From positions 1 through 47,954 of the forward strand of contig JAFTIE010000173.1 in the NCBI GenBank assembly GCA_017457065.1: 47,954 nt of DNA, given 5' to 3'. Below are positions 16,695 to 24,780 of the stretch, piece after piece. The stretch comes from Lentisphaeria bacterium (lineage in GTDB: Bacteria; Verrucomicrobiota; Lentisphaeria; Victivallales; Victivallaceae). Each line of letters opens with the position of its first letter. The stretch's first letter is position 1. A model generated the notes under the pieces. That model was not told where the DNA came from. It saw only the letters and a list, made by a program, of their open reading frames with translations, and searched no databases. The position numbers and the translations under genes are program-made.

Positions 16695-16860
16695 GAGGTA
16701 ATTTCAAAAGTCATTCAAAAAATGGCAAAGATGTCATTCGCAAAGAGCTGTAAAGGGTAGTTTGAGGGTGCTACCTGCAAGGTAACAGCCAAAAACGCTC
16801 CCTTTATCAGATCGAAGAAGAGGGCACTTTGACAATTTTGAGGAGTTTTGAAATTACCTC
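16695..16860 (+). mobile_element. MITE-like element, copy 1 (complete)
   Basis: 166 bp, bounded by perfect 15-bp terminal inverted repeats starting GAGGTAATTTC, and flanked by TTTG on both sides (16691-16694 and 16861-16864), a 4-bp target duplication. No ORF of useful size inside. The interior is a series of imperfect hairpins. The small hairpin near the left end (16718-16738 region) has a mismatch that copies 2 and 3 lack. It sits in the leader of aat. Confidence 0.88.
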
Positions 16861-16886
16861 TTTGATCACTATATGTTCTGAAGAAT

Positions 16887-16915
16887 AAAATACACGATAA
16901 AATAAAACAATGCAA
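16887..16915 (-). promoter_or_regulatory. Predicted promoter of aat, beyond the MITE
   Basis: TTGCAT, 17-bp spacer, TATTTT preceded by GTG, on the minus strand. Predicted start near 16880; the resulting ~200-nt leader would consist mainly of the MITE. Confidence 0.55.
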
Positions 16916-16966
16916 GTCAAAAGCCGGGAAAAGAGAAAATATCCCCCTCTGATAAGGGATTTCTTC

Positions 16967-16995
16967 TTGAAAAAAACAGCTTTGTGCAGTAAATT
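16967..16995 (+). promoter_or_regulatory. Predicted promoter of the thioesterase gene
   Basis: TTGAAA, 17-bp spacer, TAAATT; 20 bp before the ATG with AAAGGAG between. Confidence 0.65.
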
Positions 16996-17015
16996 ATACA
17001 AAAGGAGTTTTTACC

Positions 17016-17426
17016 ATGTCTGAGAATAAGATAAAAGATTACATCAACCGGTTTGACCGCTTTGCCGCCGGAAACAATATTCAGCTGACAAAGGTTGAAC
17101 CGGGGTATGCAGAAGCTGAAATGATCATAACGACCGATCTGCTCAATGGCAACAATGTTGTCCAGGGGGGAGCGATTTTTACCCTTGCGGACATCGCCTT
17201 TGCCGGGGCTGCAAACGCTGAGAACAAAGGCATGGTGACTCAGAGCAGCAATCTGACCTTTCTGCGCCCCGGGAGCGGAGAAAAACTTTTTGCTTCTGCC
17301 AAAGAGATCAACCGGGGCAAAAGCACCGGCGTGTACGATATCCGTGTCACCAATGAACAGGGAAAACTGGTTGCCTGCGGACAGATAATCGGATTCGCAA
17401 CCGGGCGACCTCTTGTAGAGGAATGA
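17016..17426 (+). CDS. PaaI-type hotdog-fold thioesterase
   Basis: 136 aa, a single hotdog domain. The active-site helix region NNVVQGGAIFTLADIAFAGA matches PaaI-like acyl-CoA thioesterases, with the conserved Asp in LAD; the usual His before GG is Gln here. It would hydrolyse acyl- or phenylacetyl-type CoA thioesters in the cytoplasm, though this is from the family only. AAAGGAG lies 8 nt upstream of ATG. Followed 4 nt later by the next gene, so probably a two-gene unit. Confidence 0.88.
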   Translation: MSENKIKDYINRFDRFAAGNNIQLTKVEPGYAEAEMIITTDLLNGNNVVQGGAIFTLADIAFAGAANAENKGMVTQSSNLTFLRPGSGEKLFASAKEINRGKSTGVYDIRVTNEQGKLVACGQIIGFATGRPLVEE

Positions 17427-17430
17427 TCCT

Positions 17431-18723
17431 ATGGAAAAAAAACTGCGTTTCTTGCTTCTTGGCTGTGCATTGACCTTATGTTGCGGAGCAGCGCCGTCAG
17501 CAGATCCGGGAAAAAATCCCCCGAAGCTGACGCCTCCCCCCATCATTTCTCAATGGAAGGAAAAAGTTGTTCAAGTTGCCGAAACGGGGGAATTTTCCAA
17601 TATTTCCGTTCCGGAAAGTCCAAAGAGTAAAAAAAACAAAAAAAGCAAAAAGCAAGCCCGCTCCAACACTGCCGATCTTGTTTCAGAAAAAGGGAAAAAG
17701 TTCTTCTGGAAACCTTCTCCGCTTCTTTCAAGTGCCATCAAGCTTGCTGACTTGACGGGAGCAGCACTTTCTGAAGACGGTTCCCTTGCTGTTGTCACCG
17801 AACGTATCGGCGGGAAAGACAAACCCAATTCGACCCGTGTGCTCCTGTTTGATATCAGCAGACGCCGTCTTGCCGGCGGCTTCGAGCTCCGGAAAGAGCG
17901 GATCTCTTCAATCGCATTTCTGCCGGGAACAAAAACAGAGTTGATTGCAATAAGAGGTCAGTTTGACCCCTTCAAAACCAAAAACGGGCTTGTCAGGATC
18001 GATCTTCGGAAACAAAAAATCGTTGACACCTTTGACTCTCCCGAGAATAAGCGCATTACCTCATTTACGTGCGGCAAGGCTGGAAAAATCATCTTTTCCA
18101 CACTCAATTCCCCTGTGCTTTTTGAAATAGATCAAAACTCTTTTGCAGAAGAGCCAGTTCCCGTCAAAAGCCGTCTTTCGTCTCCCAAAGTGAGTGCAAA
18201 TGGAGAACTTTTGGTCGTTTACAGCAAAGATGGCGTTGAAACATTCCGCCAGGATGAGGGGCGATGGATCGCAAATGAAAAATTGTCCACCTTCCCTGAA
18301 ACCTTTGAGCCGGTAAACTGTACCATAACCGACAGTGCTGTTCCGGCAATCTGTTTTTCCGGAGCTTATGAGGATGATCTCTGGTATTCCCGGAATGGGG
18401 TCTTCCGGAAAATTCAGGAGCGTATTTCCGGAATTTCTCTGTGGGACGGGCAGCAAAAAAATTTCTTTGCCGAAGTTGCCGCCAACAACAAGATCGTGAT
18501 TTTTCAAATGCCTGAAGGTTCTCCGCTGGAAAAAAGTGCTACCCCAAACCGGTTGAGACCTGCCAACCGTAACGGAAGCTTTGCTTTTCTGGGCAACAGA
18601 GCATTGAAAGAGAAGATCGTCCAGATCGACGACCGGGGCAATGTTTTTTTACTGGACTACTCCAAGATAACACGCTGGAAAAAATATGTCGTTTACATTG
18701 CGGACCGTACCGGGTTCCGTTGA
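17431..18723 (+). CDS. Secreted protein, predicted beta-propeller, unknown function
   Basis: 430 aa. An N-terminal signal peptide (LLLGCALTLCCG; a lipobox-like LTLCC could make it a lipoprotein) is followed by a proline- and lysine-rich linker (SPKSKKNKKSKKQARS, about residues 64-79). The rest shows repeated beta-strand blades (LSEDGSLAVVTE, VLLFDISRR, LVRIDLRKQKIVD, VSANGELLVVYS), suggesting a WD40/YVTN-like propeller. No catalytic motif seen. AGGA 7 nt before ATG; 4 nt after the thioesterase stop. Confidence 0.65.
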   Translation: MEKKLRFLLLGCALTLCCGAAPSADPGKNPPKLTPPPIISQWKEKVVQVAETGEFSNISVPESPKSKKNKKSKKQARSNTADLVSEKGKKFFWKPSPLLSSAIKLADLTGAALSEDGSLAVVTERIGGKDKPNSTRVLLFDISRRRLAGGFELRKERISSIAFLPGTKTELIAIRGQFDPFKTKNGLVRIDLRKQKIVDTFDSPENKRITSFTCGKAGKIIFSTLNSPVLFEIDQNSFAEEPVPVKSRLSSPKVSANGELLVVYSKDGVETFRQDEGRWIANEKLSTFPETFEPVNCTITDSAVPAICFSGAYEDDLWYSRNGVFRKIQERISGISLWDGQQKNFFAEVAANNKIVIFQMPEGSPLEKSATPNRLRPANRNGSFAFLGNRALKEKIVQIDDRGNVFLLDYSKITRWKKYVVYIADRTGFR

Positions 18724-18755
18724 TTTTAATCCTATAATAAACGGATCAAGATTCT

Positions 18756-18992
18756 ATGCCTATCTTTAACTTCAAATGTGACAAATGCGGCAATCTTTTT
18801 GAAGCGCTGCTGAAAAACCGTTCCGAAGAAACTGAATGTCCCAAGTGCGGCAGCCGGGAGCTGACCTCTGCCCCCAACCGGATCAGTGTCGGACGTTCCA
18901 ACTCAAACTCCTGCCCTGCTCAGGCAATGTGTCCCGGTGCCGCCGCTGCCGGCGGTTGCGGATGCGGCGGATGCTGCGGGCATAAACACTGA
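18756..18992 (+). CDS. FmdB-family zinc ribbon protein
   Basis: 78 aa. MPIFNFKCDKCG and CPKCGS give the CxxC...CxxC zinc ribbon of the FmdB/CxxC_CXXC_SSSS family. The C-terminus is rich in Gly, Ala and Cys and ends CGHKH, suggesting extra metal binding. Function unknown; such proteins are proposed regulators. The stop is 7 nt before the rsmA start, so the two are probably co-translated. Confidence 0.85.
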   Translation: MPIFNFKCDKCGNLFEALLKNRSEETECPKCGSRELTSAPNRISVGRSNSNSCPAQAMCPGAAAAGGCGCGGCCGHKH

Positions 18993-18999
18993 AAAAATC

Positions 19000-19830
19000 A
19001 TGAACAAACAGGAACTTATCAAACAGCTTGAACGCTGCGGGATGCGTCCCGGACGCGGTCTGGGGCAGAACTTTCTTCTTGACCGCAACTTGCTTGAATG
19101 GATCGTCAGAAAAGCTGCCCCGCAGAAGGATGAAAATATTCTTGAAGTCGGTCCGGGATTCGGCGCTCTCACAGAGCTCCTTGTTGCAACAGGCGCAAAC
19201 GTGACTGCTGTGGAATACGATCACCGCATTGCGGAGCACCTGAGAAAACGTTTTGCAGGAGCAGAAAATCGGCGGCTGATCGAGGCAGATGCCTGCAAAG
19301 TGGATTACAGTGAACTTTTTCCCGATGGTACGCCTTTCCGCTGTGTGGCAAATCTTCCTTACGCCATCAGCACGGTCTTTATCGCAAAACTGTGTCAGCT
19401 TGACAATGGACCGGAGTCCATGCTTTTCATGCTCCAGAAGGAGATGGGGGAACGTCTTGCTTCACCTTGCAACTGCAAATCCTATGGAGCGTTGACGGTA
19501 ACGACTCAGAGTATTTTTGATGTGGTCCTTGAAAAGGTGGTCCCCCCTGAAGTCTTTTATCCGCCGCCGGAAGTGGAGTCCGCACTGGTTTCCTTTACCC
19601 GGCACGAGCGTTTCAATCTTGATTCGGAAGGAAAAAAGCACCTTTCCACTATGGTCAGGCTGCTTTTCAACCAGCGGCGCAAACAGATGGGGAAAGTGCT
19701 CTGCAACGGCTATCCGAAAGAAAAAGTGCAAAGCGTCCTTGAGACAATGGGGATCCCTGCGACCGAAAGAGTCGATAAAGTCCCTGTTGAACAACTTGTC
19801 AATATGAGTGAACTTTTTTACAGAAAGTGA
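19000..19830 (+). CDS. rsmA: 16S rRNA dimethyladenosine transferase
   Basis: 276 aa. It dimethylates A1518 and A1519 in helix 45 of 16S rRNA during 30S maturation, using SAM. GLGQNFLLD at the N-terminus, the SAM motif LEVGPGFGALTELL, ADACKVD and the NLPYAIS catalytic motif IV are all typical, as is the C-terminal NQRRKQMGK. Start ATG 19000 (MNKQELIKQLERCGMRPG) fits the family length; a longer frame would read through the FmdB gene. The ribosome-binding site is poor, so coupling to the FmdB gene is likely. Confidence 0.96.
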   Translation: MNKQELIKQLERCGMRPGRGLGQNFLLDRNLLEWIVRKAAPQKDENILEVGPGFGALTELLVATGANVTAVEYDHRIAEHLRKRFAGAENRRLIEADACKVDYSELFPDGTPFRCVANLPYAISTVFIAKLCQLDNGPESMLFMLQKEMGERLASPCNCKSYGALTVTTQSIFDVVLEKVVPPEVFYPPPEVESALVSFTRHERFNLDSEGKKHLSTMVRLLFNQRRKQMGKVLCNGYPKEKVQSVLETMGIPATERVDKVPVEQLVNMSELFYRK

Positions 19831-19953
19831 TCTTCTTACTTTTCCTCACACCACACCTGTTGGACTTCAGGTGCTTTTCTCCCCTCCCCTGCGGATCATT
19901 CCTGCAGATGGGGCGGTGTTCCTGTTGATCTCCCAAATTACCTTGTTAACTAT

Positions 19954-21279
19954 ATGAGCAGAGATATAAAACTTTTCTGGCAATACATTCTTCCCTCCAT
20001 CGGCGGTATGCTTATTGCCGGATCATTCAGTATCGTCGATACCATCTTCATCGGAAGGGGGACAGGGAAAGTCGGTCTTGCCGCCATCGCACTGACCTGG
20101 CCGGTTCTGATGCTGCTGCAGGCTTTCGGCTCCCTTTTCAGTGCAGGCGGCGCCGTGCTGATCGCTCAGGCAAAAGGTGCCAATTCCCCGGAGGATGCGA
20201 AGAAATACTTTAATAATGCCTTCTTTCTTGTCATTACAAGCGGCATCGCACTGACCGCTTTGACATTGCCTTTTTTCAGGAAGATCATGATACTTCTGGG
20301 AGCAACTCCCCAGCTGCTGCCCATGGCAATGGAGTACGGTATCATCCTGACCTGCGGAACGACCCTTTTCATGTTTATGAGCGCCTGTCTGGAAATCGTC
20401 CGCAACGACGGGAGCCCTGTATTTTCCATGATCCTTATGATAATAGGATTAGTGTGCAATGTGTTTCTGGACTGGCTCTTTATCATCTACTGGTCAAAGG
20501 GCGCCGCCGGAGCCGCATGGGCAACATGTCTGAGCTGGGTATTTACCTGTTTTGTGGGCAGTTCCTATTTCTTTACCAAGCACACCTTTCTGAGATTTTC
20601 CCTGAAAATCTTCAAACCCGCCTGGCAGGCATCGAAAGCAGTCATCTGGACCGGCATCCCTGTTTTCGGCAATATGTTTTCCATTATTGCCATGCTTTAC
20701 ATGCACAACGCCCAGTCTCTGCGTTACGGAGGTGTCGACGGGCTTGCCGCCTACACCGTAGTGGCGGCGCTGGAGTCATTGGGCTCCATGCTCATGACCG
20801 GGGTCGCCTGCGGTGTCCAGCCTTTGACCGCCAATATGTACGGAGCAGGAAAATACAAGCGTCAGAACCGTTTCGGAAACTACGGCTATGTTGTGGCATT
20901 CATTCTGGGGATCGCCATTATGGGATTGTCTTTTCTTCTCTGCAAAACTGTCCCCGGATGGATGGGACTTGAAGGAAATGCAGCAAACCTTGCCGCAAGA
21001 GGGATCATCATGAGTGCTCCGGCATTCATTCTTTTGGGAGTGATCCGTGTGGCGGGATTTTACTATCAGTCCACAGGAAAGATCGTACTCTCCTCGCTGC
21101 TGATCTACGGAGACTCCTTTGCGGCGTTGCCCTTGTGCCTTTACACCTTGCCCCTCTGGTGCGGCATGGACGGCATCTGGCTGGCTATGCCCGCTTCAAG
21201 AATACTGCTTTTTCTGCTCCTTTGCTATCTGTGGTTCGGGATCAAGTTCTTTCACCGCAAAGAAAAAGCCCTCCCCTGA
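19954..21279 (+). CDS. MATE-family efflux transporter
   Basis: 441 aa with about 12 membrane segments. The N-terminal part (SIVDTIFIGRGTGKVGLAAI, then LFSAGGAVLIAQAKG) and the mirrored second half (GVACGVQPLTANMYGAGKY) are the two six-helix bundles of MATE antiporters, close to the MepA branch. It would export cationic drugs or metabolites in exchange for Na+ or H+. No ribosome-binding site is evident before the ATG. Its 3' end is convergent with the aroD-like operon, and that operon's terminator overlaps the last codons. Confidence 0.92.
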   Translation: MSRDIKLFWQYILPSIGGMLIAGSFSIVDTIFIGRGTGKVGLAAIALTWPVLMLLQAFGSLFSAGGAVLIAQAKGANSPEDAKKYFNNAFFLVITSGIALTALTLPFFRKIMILLGATPQLLPMAMEYGIILTCGTTLFMFMSACLEIVRNDGSPVFSMILMIIGLVCNVFLDWLFIIYWSKGAAGAAWATCLSWVFTCFVGSSYFFTKHTFLRFSLKIFKPAWQASKAVIWTGIPVFGNMFSIIAMLYMHNAQSLRYGGVDGLAAYTVVAALESLGSMLMTGVACGVQPLTANMYGAGKYKRQNRFGNYGYVVAFILGIAIMGLSFLLCKTVPGWMGLEGNAANLAARGIIMSAPAFILLGVIRVAGFYYQSTGKIVLSSLLIYGDSFAALPLCLYTLPLWCGMDGIWLAMPASRILLFLLLCYLWFGIKFFHRKEKALP

Positions 21280-21293
21280 AACAGAGGAAGGCT
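21262..21293 (-). terminator. Terminator of the D-aminoacylase/SDR/AroD-like operon
   Basis: On the minus strand AGCC-TCC-CT pairs with AG-GGA-GGCT (with small mismatches), followed by TTTTTC. It lies 22 nt beyond the aroD-like stop. Confidence 0.5.
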
Positions 21294-21314
21294 GAAAAAA
21301 AATATTCCGGGATC

Positions 21315-22085
21315 TCAGTACTGCCAGTGCAGATTGTCAAGAACCTTGCGGAATGATCTGATGGTAGGTTGGGAATAGATGCCGCCGGGTTCATAGTCGT
21401 GAACGCCGAATTCAACAGCTACACCGAATTTGGGTCCCATGTAACGGACCATTTTTCCAAATTTTCCACCGGCAAGATAGATGAAGGGTTTGTCAAGCTC
21501 TTTATTAAGCAGCAGCATGGTGCGTACAGACTCCTGAAACTCCTCATCGGTATTGACTGCCGTAACCACTTTAAGGATATCGGCTCCCCGGGCACTTTGT
21601 TCTTTCATCATGGCAAGAACGTCTTCAGGAGGGACAAACTCTTTTGTGGCGTGTGACGAAATAAGAACGTGTGCCCCCTTGGCGTGGATCTCATCGATCA
21701 AAGCACGCTGTTTTGCAATGGCAACAGGATCACTGGTCAGCTCTCTGGGAGCTGGCGCATAGAGATCCCCCATAACATCTATCACATCAGCCCCCGCATC
21801 TGCGGCACGGAGCAGATACTGCTGACGTGCTTCATCGTCGGCACCGTGGATGGAGTCGTTGCGGTAGTTGATGAACATAAAGGGAAGCTGCACACACCCG
21901 ATGATCCCTCTGAGGGTATCGGTACTCCGGTCCTCTTCCGGGAGAGCAGACATTTCAAGGGCGATACCATCGGCGCCGTCAGCTTCAGCAGAACGTGCTA
22001 CGGCAATCGCCTCAGCCGCTGAACGGGGTTTATAAAGAAGAGATACGGCAACCTCCTGCCGGTTGCAAAAGGAACGCTTCAACAT
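21315..22085 (-). CDS. Type I 3-dehydroquinate dehydratase-like protein
   Basis: 256 aa (beta/alpha)8 protein of the AroD type I family. The catalytic His145 (LISSHAT) and Schiff-base Lys172 (ADILKVV) are in place, and the C-terminal GGIYSQPT loop replaces the more usual PGQ-type loop. The canonical reaction is dehydration of 3-dehydroquinate to 3-dehydroshikimate. Here it is in an operon with a D-aminoacylase and an SDR and not with shikimate genes, so a catabolic or divergent substrate is possible. AAAGGAG lies just upstream of ATG. Confidence 0.8.
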   Translation of the reverse strand: MLKRSFCNRQEVAVSLLYKPRSAAEAIAVARSAEADGADGIALEMSALPEEDRSTDTLRGIIGCVQLPFMFINYRNDSIHGADDEARQQYLLRAADAGADVIDVMGDLYAPAPRELTSDPVAIAKQRALIDEIHAKGAHVLISSHATKEFVPPEDVLAMMKEQSARGADILKVVTAVNTDEEFQESVRTMLLLNKELDKPFIYLAGGKFGKMVRYMGPKFGVAVEFGVHDYEPGGIYSQPTIRSFRKVLDNLHWQY

Positions 22086-22100
22086 AAAAAACTCCTTTCT

Positions 22101-22841
22101 TCAGCGCGCAAGCAGATGTCCGCCGTCGATCACATGGGAGGAACCGGTGATAAAGGCGGCTTTGTCAGAACAAAGGTAGAGGATGAAATCCACCAGCTCA
22201 ACAGGCTCAGCAGCTCTGCCGAGGAGTGTTTTCATTTTCGCCATGCCGGGGCGGGTCAGGACGGGACCGGGAATGACACAGCAGGAGCGGACATTGTGGG
22301 GCGCTCCGAGAATGGCAAGGGACTTGGTCATACCCTTCATGGCACTTTTTTCAGCGGAGTAATCCAGAGAGGGACCGCCGCCGCCTTCTTCCCCTGTGAC
22401 GGAGCCGAAGTTGATGATAACGCCCCGTTTCCGTTCCATCATGCCCGCCAGAACGGCACGGCAGCAGTAGATGGCGCCCCGCAAGTTCACATCAAGCCCC
22501 CAGTCAATGACCTCAATGGGGAGTTTCTCAAAGCTGTTGCAGTTGTTGCAGCAACGCCCGGACATGCCGCCCGCCGCATTGATAAGGATATCAAGGGAAC
22601 CGAAAGTCTCCACGATTTTTTTCTCTGCGGCTTCCACTTCTGCGTATTTGCGGATATCCACTTTCAAGGTCAGCACATTGCCGCCCGCTGCTTTGATCTT
22701 TGCTTCTGCGGCAGCAAGAGCTTCTTCATTCACATCAAGGAGCGCCACATTGGCACCCTGTTCGGCGAGCTTTTCCCCTGAAAGCAATCCCATGCCGGAG
22801 GCGCCCCCCGTGATCATGGCAGTTCTTCCTGAAAACTCCAT
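22101..22841 (-). CDS. Short-chain dehydrogenase/reductase
   Basis: 246 aa classical SDR. TGGASGMG is the cofactor motif, NAAGG the structural motif, NFGSVTG the Ser motif, and YSAEK gives the catalytic Tyr and Lys; VIDGGHLL ends the fold. An acidic Asp (LLDVNEE) after the second strand favours NAD. Middle gene of the operon (24 nt after the D-aminoacylase, 15 nt before the AroD-like gene), with its own AAAGGAAG ribosome-binding site. Confidence 0.92.
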   Translation of the reverse strand: MEFSGRTAMITGGASGMGLLSGEKLAEQGANVALLDVNEEALAAAEAKIKAAGGNVLTLKVDIRKYAEVEAAEKKIVETFGSLDILINAAGGMSGRCCNNCNSFEKLPIEVIDWGLDVNLRGAIYCCRAVLAGMMERKRGVIINFGSVTGEEGGGGPSLDYSAEKSAMKGMTKSLAILGAPHNVRSCCVIPGPVLTRPGMAKMKTLLGRAAEPVELVDFILYLCSDKAAFITGSSHVIDGGHLLAR

Positions 22842-22865
22842 TTTCTCTACTTCCTTTCTGCAAGA

Positions 22866-24404
22866 TTATTTGATTTTGAGCATCCGTCCGGAACGGTTTG
22901 TTTTTATTCCTTCATCAGGTGAATAGGCAAGTTTTCCATTGACATAGACCCCGGTAATACCTTCCGCCCGGCGGTTGGGAACAGCGTAATCGGCTTTGCT
23001 GTCAAATTTATCCAGATCAAGGAGAACCAGGTCAGCAAAGTATCCGGGCGCAACAATGCCTCTCCCCTCAAGGTTGAATTTAGCTGCAGGCAAAGCCGTC
23101 ATACGGCGTATGATGGAAGCGTAATCGCAATTTCTTGCAGCGATCCGGAAAAACAGCGGACAGGTCCCAAAGGCACGGGGGTGAGTGGTATTGTCATCAA
23201 AGGCGCATATATTGCCGTCACTGCCGGTAATGACGTATGGTTTGGCAAGGATCTTTTCCAGATTTTCCTCATTCATGGTTCCGAAAGCCGCCCAGGGAGT
23301 ATTTCCGGCGGCAAGCAGATTGACCACAGCTTCTTCTCCGGAGCATCCCATCAGATTGCCGATTTCGACCATGCTCATGCCGCGGTATTTTTTATGTTCC
23401 TCAAAAGGAGAGGAAACCAGCAAAGTTCTTGCAGGACTGCGCTCAAGTCCTTTTTTCATAGCGTCCAGAAGCTCCTGACGGTATGCGGCAGACTCTTTGA
23501 GTTTTCCGCAAAGGGTCATGGTATCCACCGTATCAAAGGGGGGCGGCACGATCTGCCGCAGACCGGTGCTTGAGTGGATATAAGGATAACGGTCGGCGAG
23601 AACATTCATACCTTCAGCCCGTGCTTTTTCAATTTTTTCAAAGACGGCATCCAGCTTGCACCAATTCTTTTCACCGGAGGTTTTGAGATGACTGATCTCA
23701 AGATTGTTGTCTCCGGCTCTGGCGATCTCAAAGGCTTCATCGAGAGCTTCAAGAAGGTTGGAAGCTTCACTGCGTATATGGGTGGCGTAGGGTTTGCCGG
23801 TGCCTTTGAGAAGAGAAGCAAGCTCTTTGAGTTCTTCAGTGGGGGCGAATTTCCCGGGGAGATAGTAGGGACCGCCGGAAAATCCCCCGGCACCATGTTC
23901 CAAAGCTTCGGCAAGAAGTTCCTTCATCTGCCGGAGTTCTTCTTTTGTAGCGTTCCGCTCTTCATACCCCATGACACGGACTCTGAGAGAGTTGTGTCCG
24001 CACAGATGGACCACATTGACTGCGGGAGAGGATTTTTCAATGGCATCAGCATAAGCTCCAAAGTTGCACCATGTGCCTTTGAAAACATCTTCTGCATCTT
24101 TGGCGCCTGTCAGATAAAAAGAAAAACCGCAGTTGCCGGAAATATCGGTGGTCACCCCCTGAGAGATCTTGGAATCCCCCCCGGGGACCCGGGCGGCAGA
24201 GGAATCAGAGTGGGTATGGACATCAACAAAGCCCGGAGTCAGAGCCAGACCTTTGCCGTCGATGACTTGAACTCCTGTTTTATTCAGAGTGCCGCACTCT
24301 GCGACAGCGGCGATCCGGTCATCCTGCACAGCGACATCTGCCATAAAAGGCGTTCTGCCGGTTCCGTCATAGAGCATAACATTGGTAAAAAGCAGTTTTT
24401 CCAT
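22866..24404 (-). CDS. N-acyl-D-amino-acid deacylase family amidohydrolase
   Basis: 512 aa. Residues ~1-55 plus the C-terminus form the composite beta domain. DVHTHSD (His63, His65) starts the metal site, and Cys92 in SGNCGFS is the cysteine ligand typical of D-aminoacylases; THIRSE and EISHLK supply further ligands, and TGSDGN the catalytic Asp. It would hydrolyse N-acyl-D-amino acids or related amides. First gene of the operon. GGAG is about 14 nt upstream of ATG 24404, further than usual. Upstream lies a promoter-terminator leader. Confidence 0.88.
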   Translation of the reverse strand: MEKLLFTNVMLYDGTGRTPFMADVAVQDDRIAAVAECGTLNKTGVQVIDGKGLALTPGFVDVHTHSDSSAARVPGGDSKISQGVTTDISGNCGFSFYLTGAKDAEDVFKGTWCNFGAYADAIEKSSPAVNVVHLCGHNSLRVRVMGYEERNATKEELRQMKELLAEALEHGAGGFSGGPYYLPGKFAPTEELKELASLLKGTGKPYATHIRSEASNLLEALDEAFEIARAGDNNLEISHLKTSGEKNWCKLDAVFEKIEKARAEGMNVLADRYPYIHSSTGLRQIVPPPFDTVDTMTLCGKLKESAAYRQELLDAMKKGLERSPARTLLVSSPFEEHKKYRGMSMVEIGNLMGCSGEEAVVNLLAAGNTPWAAFGTMNEENLEKILAKPYVITGSDGNICAFDDNTTHPRAFGTCPLFFRIAARNCDYASIIRRMTALPAAKFNLEGRGIVAPGYFADLVLLDLDKFDSKADYAVPNRRAEGITGVYVNGKLAYSPDEGIKTNRSGRMLKIK

Positions 24405-24489
24405 AATATTTATACAAACTCCTTCTTTATTGAAAACAGTATCGTTTTTTTAAGATAGCACTTTGCCATTGTTTTTTCCAGTTGCAAAT

Positions 24490-24531
24490 AAAAAAAAAGC
24501 CTCAAAACTCATCAACTGACAGTTTTGGGGC
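24490..24531 (-). terminator. Intrinsic terminator in the D-aminoacylase leader
   Basis: On the minus strand an 11-bp stem (GCCCCAAAACT with AGTTTTGAGGC, one G-U pair) and 11-nt loop are followed by nine T. It starts only about 13 nt after the predicted transcription start at ~24544, and no gene lies between promoter and terminator. Confidence 0.8.
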
Positions 24532-24550
24532 GTAAAAAACATATTTTATT

Positions 24551-24579
24551 ACAATAGCACCTGTTTTTTTATTTGTCAA
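24551..24579 (-). promoter_or_regulatory. Strong promoter directly upstream of a terminator
   Basis: TTGACA, 17-bp spacer, TATTGT with extended TG, minus strand, near 24544 start. Transcripts would either stop after ~55 nt at 24490 or read into the D-aminoacylase operon. Confidence 0.75.
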
Positions 24580-24696
24580 GCGGTGTTTTCACAATTATCA
24601 AAAAGTTGTTTTCCCCCTCATTCAAGGTCAAAACCTGCCTTTGATAAAAAGTACTGAAAAAAACGGATTTTTTTTCAAAATTTTTAGAAATCCCCC

Positions 24697-24725
24697 TTGA
24701 AAAATCAAAAAACATCTGCTATTAT
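24697..24725 (+). promoter_or_regulatory. Promoter of the EF-G-like gene
   Basis: TTGAAA, 17-bp spacer, TATTAT with extended TG; ~50-nt leader and a strong AAAGGAGG ribosome-binding site before the ATG. Confidence 0.8.
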
Positions 24726-24780
24726 TAGACAAAAGTCATGAAAAACACGACTTAAAAAAAATCAAAAAAAAGGAGGAAAT

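Noticed and set aside
16679..16714. N-terminal extension of aat starting at 16714
   Set aside because: The extra codons come from the MITE end and include the true ribosome-binding site; the family alignment starts at MIDWSDS.
19854..19880. Hairpin CACCTG/CAGGTG after rsmA
   Set aside because: Only six base pairs and a broken T-run (CTTTTCT); too weak to call a terminator.
23574..24458. 294-codon open frame on the plus strand
   Set aside because: Antisense to the D-aminoacylase gene.
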